From Herminiimonas sp. (lineage in GTDB: Bacteria; Pseudomonadota; Gammaproteobacteria; Burkholderiales; Burkholderiaceae_D), in contig DAIDBD010000053.1 in the NCBI GenBank assembly GCA_027310305.1, positions 62,001 through 126,000 of the forward strand: 64,000 nt of DNA. The letters are read 5' to 3'. Every line of letters begins with the position of its first letter. The stretch's first letter is position 1. The position numbers and the translations under genes are program-made. Under the pieces are notes generated by a model that was given only the letters and a program-made list of their open reading frames with translations, had not been told where the DNA came from and ran no database searches. Below are positions 47,711-57,058 of the stretch, piece after piece.

Positions 47711-48232
47711 TCAGGCTATGCGCTTGCCGACAATGATCAAATCGCGCTCGATCCCGTCCAGCGTGGCCACTTTCGGCATGGTGGCCCAGCGTTCAAAGCC
47801 GAAGGTTTCGAATAATTTCAGGCTTGGCAAATTGTGGCCGAAAATAAAACCAAGCAATGTGTGGACCGCGATTTTCGGCGCGTGACCGATTGCCTGCGCC
47901 AGGAAGTAATGTCCGAGACCTTTGCCGCGCGCGTCTTCATGCAGGTAAATCGATATCTCTGCAGTGCCGGAATAAGCGGGGCGTCCGTAAAAATTTGAAA
48001 ATGACAACCAGCCGATGATGTCAGGCAAAGCATCGGATGATGCGTCGCGCTTTTCTTCCGCTACCCATAGCGGACGCTTGTCGGGCACATGCTCGGCGAA
48101 CCATGAATGGCGCGATTCGACCGAAACGGGTTCGGTATCGGCAGTGACTGCGCGGGATGCAACCGTGCTGTTGTAGATGGCGACGATGGCCGGTAAGTCG
48201 TCGAACCGGGCAAGTCGGTGAGAATACGGCAT
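47711..48232 (-). CDS. GNAT-family N-acetyltransferase (PAT/Bar-like)
   Basis: A 173-residue acetyltransferase. MPYSHRLARFDDLPAIVAIYNSTVASRAVTADTEPVS is the N-terminus typical of phosphinothricin-type enzymes, and ISIYLHEDARGKGLGHYFLAQAIG holds the acetyl-CoA loop (RGKGLG). The substrate is unknown: members acetylate phosphinothricin, methionine sulfoximine or other small amines. It is inserted between pilZ and tatD, which are adjacent in many relatives, so it may be an acquired neighbour. The start follows a weak ribosome site; the frame extends upstream without protein-like sequence. Confidence 0.88.
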   Translation of the reverse strand: MPYSHRLARFDDLPAIVAIYNSTVASRAVTADTEPVSVESRHSWFAEHVPDKRPLWVAEEKRDASSDALPDIIGWLSFSNFYGRPAYSGTAEISIYLHEDARGKGLGHYFLAQAIGHAPKIAVHTLLGFIFGHNLPSLKLFETFGFERWATMPKVATLDGIERDLIIVGKRIA

Positions 48233-48269
48233 GTAATGAATGAAATAAGCGGTGCGAAAAGCGGAACGC

Positions 48270-48647
48270 TTACAACGTATGCGTTGCGCGCGATGAACCA
48301 AGCGCCGCGCCCAGTATTTCTTCAATCCGCTGCTTGACGCGCTGGCCGCTCTCATCGCCTGGAAAATGCACACCGATTCCTTGCGCCTTGTTGTTGTTGG
48401 CGCCGGCGGGAGTAACCCAGGCAACCTTGCCGGCAATCGGATATTTGCTGCTGTCTTCCATCAAGCTCAGAATCAGGTAAATCTCGTCGGCGATCTTGTA
48501 CACCTTATTGGTAGGGACAAAAATGCCGCCGTTCGTCAAAAACGGCATGTAGGCTGCGTACAGTGCCGCCTTTTCCTTGATGCCAAGCGAAAGGACGGAC
48601 GGACGGGCAATCGATGCGCCAGTTGCAGCTACCGGGGTTTCTGCCAT
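48270..48647 (-). CDS. pilZ: PilZ domain protein (type IV pilus type)
   Basis: A 125-residue protein matching the founder PilZ of Pseudomonas: VLSLGIKEKAALYAAYMPFLTNGGIFVPT, YKIADEIYLILSLMED and KVAWVTPAGANNNKAQGIGVHFPG. Like other pilus-type PilZ proteins it lacks the classic RxxxR c-di-GMP motif, and works in pilus assembly with PilB and FimX-like partners. It lies nine bases after holB on the same strand, in the conserved mltG-tmk-holB-pilZ order. It suggests the organism makes type IV pili. Confidence 0.93.
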   Translation of the reverse strand: MAETPVAATGASIARPSVLSLGIKEKAALYAAYMPFLTNGGIFVPTNKVYKIADEIYLILSLMEDSSKYPIAGKVAWVTPAGANNNKAQGIGVHFPGDESGQRVKQRIEEILGAALGSSRATHTL

Positions 48648-48656
48648 GGCAGTCCT

Positions 48657-49694
48657 TTAAGAAAAAAGTGATGAATAATCCAGCAACATATCTTCGATGA
48701 ACAGCTTCGGCGCCAACGGATGCTCGGCAATCGCACGACGTTCGACGGCGGCTTTCAGCGCGCTCAGCAATGCGCCTGTTTCAACCTGCGCTGCCAGCAA
48801 AGCAAGCTCCTTTCGGTATCTTGGATAATACCGGATTCTGCCGGAAAATTTGACAGAAAACAGATCGTGCAACCAGCGTTGGAGCCACGCGACCAATTCC
48901 ACTACAGGCGTTTTCTGCAGCCGTTCTGCGGTTTTCAGCGCGCCATCGACACCGGGCCTGGCTAAGTGGCCCAAAAACTCATCCATCACTTCGCGCGAAT
49001 CGGCTTGCGCCAATGCTTGCGCTGCAAGCGGCGCGCCGCCTTGTTCAGCGAGCCAGATATCGGCATCCTTGACGCCCTGGTCTTTCAACCAGGCCAGGGC
49101 TTCGTCATGGGACGGCATCGTCATTGCAAATTTGCGGCAACGCGACAAAATCGTCGGCAGCAAGCGATCCAGGCTATTGGTAATCAACAGGAATACAGTG
49201 TCAGGCGGCGGTTCCTCCAGCATCTTGAGCAGCGAATTCGCGGATGCGGTATTCAATGCTTCCGCTGGATACAGCGTAATGACGCGCTTGCCTTGCCGGT
49301 GCGTCGAGATATTCATGAAATCAGCCAACGCCCGGATCTGGTCGATCTTGATTTCCTTGGAAGGCGCCTTGGCGGACTTGGCGGTTTTCCTTGCGTCGAT
49401 GGCCTCGCTGCCGTCATCCGCATCGCCACTCTCGTCGTCCAATACCTCCGGACGCACACGACGATAATCCGGGTGGTTGTATTGCACAAACCAGCCGCAG
49501 GATGCGCATTGACCGCATAGGCCCCCATCGGCAAGGGGAGTTTCACATAACAGCGACTGCGCGAAGCGTTCGGCAAATACGGTTTTCCCGATTCCCTCCA
49601 GCCCATGGAACAAAATTGCATGAGGCAAGCGAGCGCGCAATTGCTGTAATTGCTGCCATGAACTGTTTTGCCAAGGAAAAATAGAATTAGTCAT
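48657..49694 (-). CDS. holB: DNA polymerase III, delta' subunit
   Basis: A 345-residue clamp-loader subunit. LPHAILFHGLEGIGKTVFAERFAQSLLC has the degenerate P-loop; a zinc module follows (GLCGQCASCGWF), then ALNTASANSLLKMLEEPPPDTVFLLITNSLDRLLPTILSRCR with the SRC motif of the sensor region. Together with delta and tau/gamma it opens the sliding clamp at the replication fork. An acidic Ser-rich linker (DDESGDADDGSEAIDARK) interrupts the ATPase domain. It follows tmk by 66 AT-rich bases. Confidence 0.95.
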   Translation of the reverse strand: MTNSIFPWQNSSWQQLQQLRARLPHAILFHGLEGIGKTVFAERFAQSLLCETPLADGGLCGQCASCGWFVQYNHPDYRRVRPEVLDDESGDADDGSEAIDARKTAKSAKAPSKEIKIDQIRALADFMNISTHRQGKRVITLYPAEALNTASANSLLKMLEEPPPDTVFLLITNSLDRLLPTILSRCRKFAMTMPSHDEALAWLKDQGVKDADIWLAEQGGAPLAAQALAQADSREVMDEFLGHLARPGVDGALKTAERLQKTPVVELVAWLQRWLHDLFSVKFSGRIRYYPRYRKELALLAAQVETGALLSALKAAVERRAIAEHPLAPKLFIEDMLLDYSSLFS

Positions 49695-49760
49695 TAATAT
49701 TCAAAGCTTTAATTGATACTTTTAAAGCAAATTATTTAATATTGAAAATATTATTTATAT

Positions 49761-50369
49761 TCATATACTTGAAACAATTTCATCAAGTGTTTTATGAACT
49801 TCCGTTATTGGCTGGGTAGAATCAATTACGCGAAACCGTTCAGGGAATTCGGCCGCACGGCGTAAGTATTCCGCTCGTGTCGCCGCGAAAAAATCGGTTT
49901 TTTCCTGCTCGAATTTATCCAGGTCGCGCGTCGCATCAAGACGCGCCCGCGCAACTTCGAGCGGCACATCGAACAGCAGCGTCAGATCAGGCTGCAAGCC
50001 AGGATGTACCCATTGCTCCAAAACGGCCAGTTTCGGCAAAGACAGTTTTCTGCCGCCGCCTTGATAGGCAAACGTGGCATCGGTGAACCGATCCGAAATC
50101 ACCCAGTCGCCTCGCGCTAAAGCCGGCTCGATCACTTGCGCCAGATGTTCGCGGCGGGCGGCGAACATCAGCAAGGCTTCTGTTTCCAGATGCATTTTTT
50201 CGTGCAGCAGCAGATTGCGCAGTGCTTCACCGAGCGCCGTGCCACCCGGTTCGCGGGTCGTGATGACGGTGTTGCCGCGACCATGAAGCAAATCGGCGAC
50301 GTAGGCAATATGCGTCGATTTACCCGCGCCGTCGATTCCTTCAAAGGTGATGAATTTGCCTGCTGTCAT
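49761..50369 (-). CDS. tmk: Thymidylate kinase
   Basis: A 202-residue kinase. [23 protein letters not shown] has the P-loop, [19 protein letters not shown] the dTMP-binding DR/REP motif, and [25 protein letters not shown] the conserved DR. The reaction is dTMP plus ATP to dTDP. The start [19 protein letters not shown] is the usual one; the frame continues to a GTG overlapping mltG, which would add 23 implausible residues. Operon: mltG, tmk, holB, pilZ. Confidence 0.96.
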   Translation of the reverse strand: MTAGKFITFEGIDGAGKSTHIAYVADLLHGRGNTVITTREPGGTALGEALRNLLLHEKMHLETEALLMFAARREHLAQVIEPALARGDWVISDRFTDATFAYQGGGRKLSLPKLAVLEQWVHPGLQPDLTLLFDVPLEVARARLDATRDLDKFEQEKTDFFAATRAEYLRRAAEFPERFRVIDSTQPITEVHKTLDEIVSSI

Positions 50370-50434
50370 GATGCATTTTTTGATGTTCGTGTGGTTGGAT
50401 AAGGTTTTCGCGAAGGCGCCCCGCCTCTCTTTTC

Positions 50435-51424
50435 TCACCGCTGATATTTATTGACCGCCTGGTTATGATCGTTCAGATTGCTTGAAAAATGGCTGCTGCC
50501 ATCACCGCGCGAGACGAAATACAACGCGTCGGTCTTGGCCGGATTGAGCGCCGCAGCCAGCGATTCCGCGCCAGGCAATGCGATTGGCGTCGGCGGCAAG
50601 CCGACGCGGATATACGTGTTGTAAGGCGTATCGGCTTGCAGATCGCGCTTGCGGATATTGCCTTGGTATCGGTCTCCCATGCCGTAGATGACGGTCGGGT
50701 CGGTCTGCAGCAGCATGCCCAGTTTCAGGCGGTTTACAAACACACCGGCAATCATGTCGCGCTCGGCTGTTTGCCCTGTCTCTTTCTCGACGATGGATGC
50801 CATGATCAGCGCTTCATACGGCGTTTTGTAAGGCAAGGACGGATCGCGCTTGGTCCATGCGTCGTTGAGCCGCTTCATCAGCAGCATATGCGCTTGCTTG
50901 TAAATCTGAAGATCGCTCGACCCTTTGGCAAAAAGATAAGTGTCCGGAAAAAACAGGCCTTCTGCATTTTTATAGCCGGGTGCGATTTTTGCCAGCAAGT
51001 CCTGCTCTGACAGCGCGATCGTGTCATGCTTCAATGCGTTGTGCTGCGCAATCGCCTGTCGCATCTGCTTGAAGGTCCAGCCTTCGATAATCGCCAGCGC
51101 TTCCTGCGCGAATTCACCGCGCACCAGTTGATCGATCAGGTTGAGCGGCGTGGTGCCCGGCTTCAATTCGTAATTGCCTGCCTTCATCCGGGTACTCTTG
51201 CCGGTTGCACGCGCCAGCATTTCCAGCAATATCGGTTGCACCGGTACGCCGGCGTTCGCGATTTGTCGCGTCGCGCCTCGCACGCCGCTGCCGGATTTGA
51301 TCGTGAATTCAATCGGCGGCTGGGCGGCGTCGATAATCGGCTGCCGCGCCCAGAATGCGATCGCTCCGGCAAAAATAATCGGGACAGCGATAATGAATAT
51401 AAGAAATTTTTTCAACGAAGCCAT
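50435..51424 (-). CDS. mltG: Endolytic peptidoglycan transglycosylase
   Basis: A 329-residue inner-membrane protein. One N-terminal span ([18 protein letters not shown]) is followed by LysM-like and YceG domains; the catalytic Glu lies in [12 protein letters not shown], and the family block [37 protein letters not shown] is intact. MltG cuts nascent glycan strands and sets their length. ATG 51424 is chosen because the preceding 15 codons of the frame have no signal-like features. It is divergent from ygfZ. Confidence 0.95.
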   Translation of the reverse strand: MASLKKFLIFIIAVPIIFAGAIAFWARQPIIDAAQPPIEFTIKSGSGVRGATRQIANAGVPVQPILLEMLARATGKSTRMKAGNYELKPGTTPLNLIDQLVRGEFAQEALAIIEGWTFKQMRQAIAQHNALKHDTIALSEQDLLAKIAPGYKNAEGLFFPDTYLFAKGSSDLQIYKQAHMLLMKRLNDAWTKRDPSLPYKTPYEALIMASIVEKETGQTAERDMIAGVFVNRLKLGMLLQTDPTVIYGMGDRYQGNIRKRDLQADTPYNTYIRVGLPPTPIALPGAESLAAALNPAKTDALYFVSRGDGSSHFSSNLNDHNQAVNKYQR

Positions 51425-51460
51425 ACCTGATATAAATCCGACGCGTTTTTGCGGCGCCAC

Positions 51461-51466
51461 TATAAT
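51461..51466 (+). promoter_or_regulatory. Possible -10 box upstream of ygfZ
   Basis: TATAAT stands 45 bases before the ygfZ ATG in the mltG/ygfZ divergent gap. The matching -35 region (CCGACG, 17 bases away) is poor, so this is weak. Confidence 0.3.
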
Positions 51467-51510
51467 CAACCCGTAATGATAATAGCTGAATTAATAATCA
51501 CACAAAGTTT

Positions 51511-52572
51511 ATGACTGAATTTACCGACCCGTGGCTGCAGTTTTTGAGCCGGCATGGCGCGCGCATCACGCAGACCGCCGTTCCGGAAATCGCCGGCTTC
51601 GACACCGATGCTGCATGCGACATCGGCACGGCCGGTTTCGTTGCGCCGCTGATCGAGCTCGGTTTGATTTCGGCGACCGGCGAAGATGCCGCACATTTTT
51701 TGCACAGTCAACTGACGAACGACGTGGAGCATCTGGGCTTTGCGGAAGCACGGCTGGCGGGCTACTGCTCTCCCAAAGGACGGCTGCTGGCCACCCTGCT
51801 GATATGGAAGTCGGCCGATGCGGTTCTGCTGCAATTGCCGCGCCAAATTCAGCCTGCGGTGCAAAAGCGGCTGCAGATGTTTGTGCTGCGCTCTAAAGCC
51901 GGATTGACCGATGTGACGGACAGCCACGTGATACTAGGATTGGCGGGGCAACCCGCCGCCATCGCGCTGGCGCAATGGTTTGCCGATTTGCCGCAGACTG
52001 CCTACGTCAAGGCCGAGTCCGATGCCGGCACGCTGATCCGGCTGGCGGACGCTTCCGGCGTACCGCGCTATCAATGGATTACGACGGTCGACATCGCGCA
52101 AAATGCATGGCCAAAACTGGTCATGATGCTGAAGCCGGTTGGCGAACACGCATGGCGCCTGACCGATATCGAGGCCGGCATTCCTCGAATTACACAGCCT
52201 ACGCAAGAACAGTTCGTCCCTCAAATGATCAACTTCGAGGCGATCGGCGGCGTCAATTTCAAGAAAGGTTGTTATCCGGGACAGGAAATCGTCGCCCGCA
52301 GCCAGTATCTGGGAAAGCTCAAGCGCAGGATGATGCCGGCATCGATTGATGCTGCCAATGCCGAACCGGGCATGGAAGTTTTTTCCAGTGCCGATCCGGA
52401 GCAGCCTTGCGGCATGATCGTCAATGCGGAAATCCGCTCCGTGAATCAAACGGATTGCCTGGTCGAGATCAAAACCTCGGCAATGGAGGCGGGGACAATT
52501 CATCTCGGTTCGGCCGGCGGCCCTGTGCTGCGATTCAAGCCGCTGCCCTATCCGCTGCCTGATCCCGCGTGA
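51511..52572 (+). CDS. ygfZ: Folate-dependent iron-sulfur maintenance protein YgfZ
   Basis: A 353-residue GcvT-like protein. The diagnostic KGCYPGQE motif is at residues 252-259, followed by IVARSQYLGKLKRRM; FLHSQLTNDVEHLGFAEARLAGYCSPKGRLLATLLIW is the conserved N-terminal block. It binds tetrahydrofolate and supports repair or assembly of iron-sulfur enzymes such as MiaB. Divergent from mltG. Its stop overlaps or touches the start region of the DUF4936 gene. Confidence 0.95.
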   Translation: MTEFTDPWLQFLSRHGARITQTAVPEIAGFDTDAACDIGTAGFVAPLIELGLISATGEDAAHFLHSQLTNDVEHLGFAEARLAGYCSPKGRLLATLLIWKSADAVLLQLPRQIQPAVQKRLQMFVLRSKAGLTDVTDSHVILGLAGQPAAIALAQWFADLPQTAYVKAESDAGTLIRLADASGVPRYQWITTVDIAQNAWPKLVMMLKPVGEHAWRLTDIEAGIPRITQPTQEQFVPQMINFEAIGGVNFKKGCYPGQEIVARSQYLGKLKRRMMPASIDAANAEPGMEVFSSADPEQPCGMIVNAEIRSVNQTDCLVEIKTSAMEAGTIHLGSAGGPVLRFKPLPYPLPDPA

Positions 52573-52574
52573 GC

Positions 52575-52862
52575 ATGGATATATACGTCTATTACCGGGT
52601 TCACAGCAGCCGTGCTAATGTGCTGCAAATGCAAGTGACGGCAATGCAGGCGCATTTGTCAAAACGATACGGTGTCGCCACCGCGCTCAAACGCCGGCCT
52701 GTAGAAAAAGATGAGCGGCATACCTGGATGGAAGTTTATCTTGCAGTGCCGGATGGTTTTGACGACGCGCTGAAACAGGCCGTCATCCAGCAAAATCTGG
52801 CAATATTGATCGATGGCGAACGCCATACCGAACACTTTCTGGACTTATCCGCATGTGCTTAA
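52575..52862 (+). CDS. DUF4936 family protein
   Basis: A 95-residue protein beginning MDIYVYYRVHSSRANVLQMQV, the typical start of this small Burkholderiales family. It contains no catalytic motif; RHTWMEVYLAVPDGFDDAL and the Cys at the end are conserved-looking. A GTG at 52569, overlapping the ygfZ stop, would add two residues and is an alternative start. Located between ygfZ and an NRDE gene in an operon with overlaps; function unknown. Confidence 0.88.
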   Translation: MDIYVYYRVHSSRANVLQMQVTAMQAHLSKRYGVATALKRRPVEKDERHTWMEVYLAVPDGFDDALKQAVIQQNLAILIDGERHTEHFLDLSACA

Positions 52863-53578
52863 TCGTCTTCGCCTGGCAAGTCATCCCCGGAATGCCCCTG
52901 ATCGCCGCCGCCAATCGGGATGAATTTTACGATCGCCCCGCGACCCCGGCTGCCTGGTGGGACGATCATCCGCAGGTCTATGCCGGCCGCGATTTGCAAG
53001 GCGGCGGTACATGGCTTGGCGTAACGCGCGATGGGCGCTTCGCGGCACTGACGAATATTCGCACGCCTTCTGAAAAACGACCTGACGCGCCGTCGCGCGG
53101 CGCATTGGTCGCCAACTACCTGACCGGACAAACGACAGCGCAACAGTATGTCGACAAAATTGAAGCCGATGCCGGCAACTTCAACGGCTTCAATCTGCTG
53201 GTCGGCGACTCGAACCAATTGATCTGGTTTTCCAATGGCAAAAGCAGCGATGCCCGCAACGGCAAGCCTTTGGAACCGGGCATTTACGGCTTGTCCAATC
53301 ACCTGCTCGATTCGCCCTGGCCCAAAGTGGTCAGGACCAAAGCCCAATTCGCCAGCCTGTTGTGCCAGGGCGCTCCGGAAGATGCATTTTTTGAAATGTT
53401 GTGCGACACCACCCGCGCATCGGATTGCCGCTTGCCGAAGACGGGCGTCAGCGTGGAGTGGGAACGGCTGTTATCGTCGGTATGCATCGATTCCCCGGAA
53501 TACGGCACGCGCGCATCTACCGTGGTGCGGTTGCATGCAAATAACGTCGCGGAGCTGAACGAACGGGCAATCAGGTAA
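52853..53578 (+). CDS. NRDE (TANGO2-like) family protein
   Basis: A 241-residue protein. MCLIVFAWQVIPGMPLIAAANRDEFYDRPA contains the NRDE motif in its usual place; Cys2 after Met is the predicted Ntn-type nucleophile. LTNIRTPSEKRPDAPSRGALVANYL and FNGFNLLVGD are family blocks. TANGO2 proteins are associated with heme or lipid handling in eukaryotes, and the bacterial role is undefined. The start overlaps the DUF4936 gene by ten bases. It ends convergent with a GNAT gene. Confidence 0.92.
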   Translation: MCLIVFAWQVIPGMPLIAAANRDEFYDRPATPAAWWDDHPQVYAGRDLQGGGTWLGVTRDGRFAALTNIRTPSEKRPDAPSRGALVANYLTGQTTAQQYVDKIEADAGNFNGFNLLVGDSNQLIWFSNGKSSDARNGKPLEPGIYGLSNHLLDSPWPKVVRTKAQFASLLCQGAPEDAFFEMLCDTTRASDCRLPKTGVSVEWERLLSSVCIDSPEYGTRASTVVRLHANNVAELNERAIR

Positions 53579-53596
53579 TACGTTCGGAATGCGTTG

Positions 53597-54022
53597 TCAG
53601 CGCAATACATGCCGCATCTGGATGTGCGGTATGCCGGCTTCCATGAATTCCTCGCCTTCACGCACAAATCCGTGGCGTCCATAGAATGGTTCCGCATGGA
53701 TTTGCGCATTCAATAATACCGCTCTGTCTCCGCGCATTTTCGCCTGCTGCATCAGCGCTTCCAGGATCGCGCCGCCAATCCCGGCGCCGCGCATCGATTG
53801 TTTGACAGCCATGCGGCCGATATGACCATCGGGCAGCAGGCGGCCGGCGCCGATCACCCGCCCTTCATCGTCATGAACAACCGCATGCAGGCTGACGTCA
53901 TCCATCTCATCCCATTCGAGTTCGATCGGAATATTTTGCTCGACGATGAAGACTTCGTGGCGGATCGCCCGCGCATCGGCTTTTTGGGCGGCCCAATCGC
54001 CGAGGATGATATGAAATTTCAC
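53597..54022 (-). CDS. GNAT-family N-acetyltransferase (ElaA-like)
   Basis: A 141-residue acetyltransferase. QKADARAIRHEVFIVEQNIPIELEWDEMDD is the N-terminal signature of the ElaA-like group, IGRMAVKQSMRGAGIGGAILEALM carries the acetyl-CoA loop (RGAGIG), and PFYGRHGFVREGEEFMEAGIPH closes the fold. Starts with a GTG that overlaps the thioesterase stop by four bases (GTGA), hence translational coupling. Substrate unknown. Confidence 0.9.
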   Translation of the reverse strand: MKFHIILGDWAAQKADARAIRHEVFIVEQNIPIELEWDEMDDVSLHAVVHDDEGRVIGAGRLLPDGHIGRMAVKQSMRGAGIGGAILEALMQQAKMRGDRAVLLNAQIHAEPFYGRHGFVREGEEFMEAGIPHIQMRHVLR

Positions 54023-54456
54023 TGGACCGCAGGCGGATATTTTTCAAACCGCGTGATGGTTGCGCGCCAGTCGTCCGGCAGCGGAATGCCTTTGCGAGCG
54101 GCTGTGTCGGCATAGACATAGACCAGTTCGCCGGAAACCAGACGATCTTCTCCGCGATAAATCTCCAGCAAAAAACGGATGGACGAGCGGCCGAATCCGG
54201 CGCATCGCACGCCGATGTCGAGCATATCGTCGAACCTTGCCGGTCCCTGATACTCGATGGTGGCCTTGCGGGCAAACATTTCCTGCCCCGCGGCAGCCTG
54301 TTCCAGCACGCCAGGCAAGCCGGTTGCACGCCAGTATTCGGTAAAGGCGACATCGAAATAGGTCAGGTAATGTCCATTGAACACGATACCCTGCATATCG
54401 ACTTCGGCCCAGCGTACCCGCAGCGAATGGGAAAAAGCGAATTCTTCACGTGCCAT
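54019..54456 (-). CDS. YbgC-like acyl-CoA thioesterase (hot-dog fold)
   Basis: A 145-residue hot-dog thioesterase. RVRWAEVDMQGIVFNGHYLTYFDVAFTEYWR has the catalytic Asp in D-x-x-G-x-V-x-N-x-x-Y, the 4-hydroxybenzoyl-CoA thioesterase/YbgC pattern. It releases free acids from acyl-CoAs, location cytosolic. The start MAREEFAFSH at 54456 is chosen; the frame upstream is not protein-like. It lies 37 bases after the L,D-transpeptidase stop and is coupled to the GNAT gene. Confidence 0.92.
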   Translation of the reverse strand: MAREEFAFSHSLRVRWAEVDMQGIVFNGHYLTYFDVAFTEYWRATGLPGVLEQAAAGQEMFARKATIEYQGPARFDDMLDIGVRCAGFGRSSIRFLLEIYRGEDRLVSGELVYVYADTAARKGIPLPDDWRATITRFEKYPPAVQ

Positions 54457-54493
54457 GATGCTTTGCCTGTCGGTTGCGATGAGCCGGGCGCCA

Positions 54494-55747
54494 TCACCAG
54501 GCGGTTTCGGAAACGATCTTCCACTGCACGCCTTCCTTGGCCCAGTACTGTCGTTTGCGGATGGTGTGCTTGCTCTTGCCGATCGTCGCATCTTGCGTAA
54601 AGGTGCTGACCATCAGATCATCCTGGCCCGGATAAAAAAACAGGCTGACATCGCGCAATGCGATTGAAATTTTGTGCACGCCGGCCATCGATTGCCGCTG
54701 TTTTGTGAACCATGCGCGCAGGTTTTCTCCCTGTTCGGATTTGAAGCGCTCCGAATAGTTTTGCATCAATCGGACCGGATCCAGGCTCTCGACGTCCTGG
54801 CGCCATGCATTTACCAGACTGGTTGCGGTACTGCGATCAGCCTCCCACCTGGCCTTGCTGACGAATTCGATATGGTCGCTGATCACGATCGGCGTCTTGC
54901 CGATATCCACCGAGGCAGACAGCTTATGCAGATCGGGATTGGTCAGAACGACGCATCCATCCGACGATAGCGGCGGCCGGCTGAAACTGTCCGGCGGCGT
55001 GCCGTGCAGCCAGATGCCGGACCCGCTGCGGCCATGGAGCTTGTCCCATTCATTTGGATAGCTGATCGGCAATGCGCCGGCACCGTAGAAATCGGGTAGC
55101 CGCGCGCCCGCCAGGCGTCCGGTAATGTAATAGACGCCCAAAGGCGTTTTCTGATCGCCTTCCTTGACCTTGTTGACGCCCAATTTTCCTTGACTGATGT
55201 AATAGTCAGCCACGAATTTCAGCTGTCCCCCGCGGTTCTGGTAGACATACAAGCGCGATCGTTTGGCATCGACCAGCAACGCATATTTTTGATCTTGCCG
55301 CAGTTGCAGCACCGCACGCGGCACCAGATTCGGGTCCGGTCGTTCACGCAACGACCGGACCCGAGCCATCGCCTCGTCCCGCAAATTCTTGAGTTTGTCC
55401 GGCGCCCCGGTCGCGCCCGCGCCGAATGCGGTAACGAGGCTGGTATGCATCAAAAGCAGATCGCCGCGAACCAGGTGGCCCAGCTGGAAATTCGGATACG
55501 CGTCCACCAGCGCATCGGCTTTCGATTGCGCCTTACGCAGATTGTTGGCAGCGAGTTCCTTGTACACCTCGATCAGCAGGATATCGGGATCGGGTCTGGC
55601 AGGCGTATTTGCGGCAAGCCGGTTTTTCGTCTGAGCAGTCGAGGATATTGCCCAGGTGCTATCAATTGCCAGACACAACAATCCGGCAAGCAAGACACAT
55701 TTGATGCAGCTTGCCGTTGGACGTTTTTGAAATCGCAGCCGGGACAT
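54494..55747 (-). CDS. L,D-transpeptidase (YkuD domain) with NTF2-like C-terminal domain
   Basis: A 417-residue exported protein with a signal peptide (residues 14-33). The YkuD catalytic region is intact: H249 in GIWLHGTPP and C265 in SSDGCVVL. A helical region of about 110 residues precedes it. The last about 110 residues (VNAWRQDVESLDPVRLMQNYSERF ... YWAKEGVQWKIVSETAW) form an NTF2/SnoaL-like cap domain. It cross-links peptidoglycan or anchors proteins to it through L,D bonds. Its ATG shares a base with the stop of the upstream TPR gene. Confidence 0.94.
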   Translation of the reverse strand: MSRLRFQKRPTASCIKCVLLAGLLCLAIDSTWAISSTAQTKNRLAANTPARPDPDILLIEVYKELAANNLRKAQSKADALVDAYPNFQLGHLVRGDLLLMHTSLVTAFGAGATGAPDKLKNLRDEAMARVRSLRERPDPNLVPRAVLQLRQDQKYALLVDAKRSRLYVYQNRGGQLKFVADYYISQGKLGVNKVKEGDQKTPLGVYYITGRLAGARLPDFYGAGALPISYPNEWDKLHGRSGSGIWLHGTPPDSFSRPPLSSDGCVVLTNPDLHKLSASVDIGKTPIVISDHIEFVSKARWEADRSTATSLVNAWRQDVESLDPVRLMQNYSERFKSEQGENLRAWFTKQRQSMAGVHKISIALRDVSLFFYPGQDDLMVSTFTQDATIGKSKHTIRKRQYWAKEGVQWKIVSETAW

Positions 55748-56919
55748 TAGCTACCCGTACGCTCTTGCCTGATTTGCCACTTGCCGCCATTTTTGGTCAG
55801 TGACAGAGTCTTGCGGCTATTGGCCGTTAAACGGTCCGACACATAGATCTGACGGAATTTTACTGTCGCAGTGTTGCCGTTGACCGTTACGTGCGGCGAT
55901 TCGACTTTCACATTGATGCTGCCTTTTCCTGCAATGCGGGAATGCCGTTCTTCCGCCCATGCTTTGCGGCTCAGACCGCCTGGGGTTTCAAAGTCGCTGC
56001 CGTAATAGCCGAGATAAGCTTTCACATCGCGAGCGCTCCATGCCCTGGCCCAGTTGCTGACAACACTTAATACGGCATCGCGATCGGCATTGCCAGCGGG
56101 CGCTGGTTTCTGCGCCGCTTTGCGATCGGCCTTGGCCGGCTCCGCTTTCGCAGTCGTAATCGGGGCAGGCGATATTGCAGCGGGTTTCGCTTCAGCCGGC
56201 GCGGCAGGCATTGTTGCAGCCGCTTTCTGCTTTGCAGGCGCCGCCTGGGGCGGGGCCGGCTTCGAATTTGCGGAAGCGACCATTACCGGCGCAGGCGATG
56301 CCGGCTTGGCAGGTGTCGGTGCGGGCGGCGCAACAGCGACTTTCGGGCTGCTGCCGCCCGCCGTAACTGCAACCAGGCTGCGCACCAACGTCAACTTTGA
56401 TTTCGCGCCGGAGTTGCCGGAGTCGAGTTGCAGCGCCTTGTCGTATGCCTGGCTTGCCAGCTTTGCATGAATGTCGCCCAGATTTTCGTAGGCTGTGGCA
56501 TAGGTCGGATTGGTTCGAATCGCCTTGTCCAGCGCGTTGCGGGCTTTCTCGAACTGGCCGCCGGCGGCATACAGAACGGCCAGATTGTTGTACGGTTCCG
56601 GCAAATCCGGAAAATCTCCAGTCAGTTTGGTAAAGATTCCAATGGCTTCCGCCGGCTTGTTTTGCTCGGTCAGGATCACGCCTTTCAAAAACCGCATTTG
56701 CGCATCGCGCGGATGCTGTGCCAGGAAAGAATCGGTTTTCGCAAGCGCTTCGGCATACCGGCCGCCACGCAACAGCTTGGAGGCGTCGGTTATTTCATCA
56801 GCAACCGCAAGGTTGGCGAATAACGCGGCGAGTAGGCCGGACAGAACGGCGGTTTTTCGGAGGAAATGGCGCAAGTCCAGCGCGGGGGCGGTGCATGGTT
56901 TGAAGGACATGTTTTTCAT
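55747..56919 (-). CDS. Exported TPR protein with Pro/Ala linker and NTF2-like C-terminal domain
   Basis: A 390-residue protein with a signal peptide (LSGLLAALFANLAVADE). Three to four TPR units follow (residues 45-170; for example AIGIFTKLTGDFPDLPEPYNNLAVLYAAGGQFEKA). Residues about 190-285 are a Pro/Ala/Lys-rich linker typical of periplasm-spanning proteins. The C-terminal domain (VVSNWARAWSARDVKAYLGYYGSDFETPGG ... GGKWQIRQERT) is a SnoaL/NTF2-like fold similar to the end of the next-door L,D-transpeptidase. Likely a partner or regulator in cell-wall remodelling. ATG 56919 chosen after a preceding TTG. Confidence 0.88.
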   Translation of the reverse strand: MKNMSFKPCTAPALDLRHFLRKTAVLSGLLAALFANLAVADEITDASKLLRGGRYAEALAKTDSFLAQHPRDAQMRFLKGVILTEQNKPAEAIGIFTKLTGDFPDLPEPYNNLAVLYAAGGQFEKARNALDKAIRTNPTYATAYENLGDIHAKLASQAYDKALQLDSGNSGAKSKLTLVRSLVAVTAGGSSPKVAVAPPAPTPAKPASPAPVMVASANSKPAPPQAAPAKQKAAATMPAAPAEAKPAAISPAPITTAKAEPAKADRKAAQKPAPAGNADRDAVLSVVSNWARAWSARDVKAYLGYYGSDFETPGGLSRKAWAEERHSRIAGKGSINVKVESPHVTVNGNTATVKFRQIYVSDRLTANSRKTLSLTKNGGKWQIRQERTGS

Positions 56920-57058
56920 CAATATTATTATGCGGCAAAAAACATATGTTACACCTTCTTATCCTGCGCCAAACACTGTCAGATTCGAATCCGTGTCGAT
57001 TAAATTGATTGCCCTTGCCGAGTCGATAATCAAGCAAACCTGATCCAATGCTTTTTCG

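Noticed and set aside
56980..57003. A tRNA T-loop-like sequence (ATTCGAATCC)
   Set aside because: No acceptor, D or anticodon arms could be folded around it.
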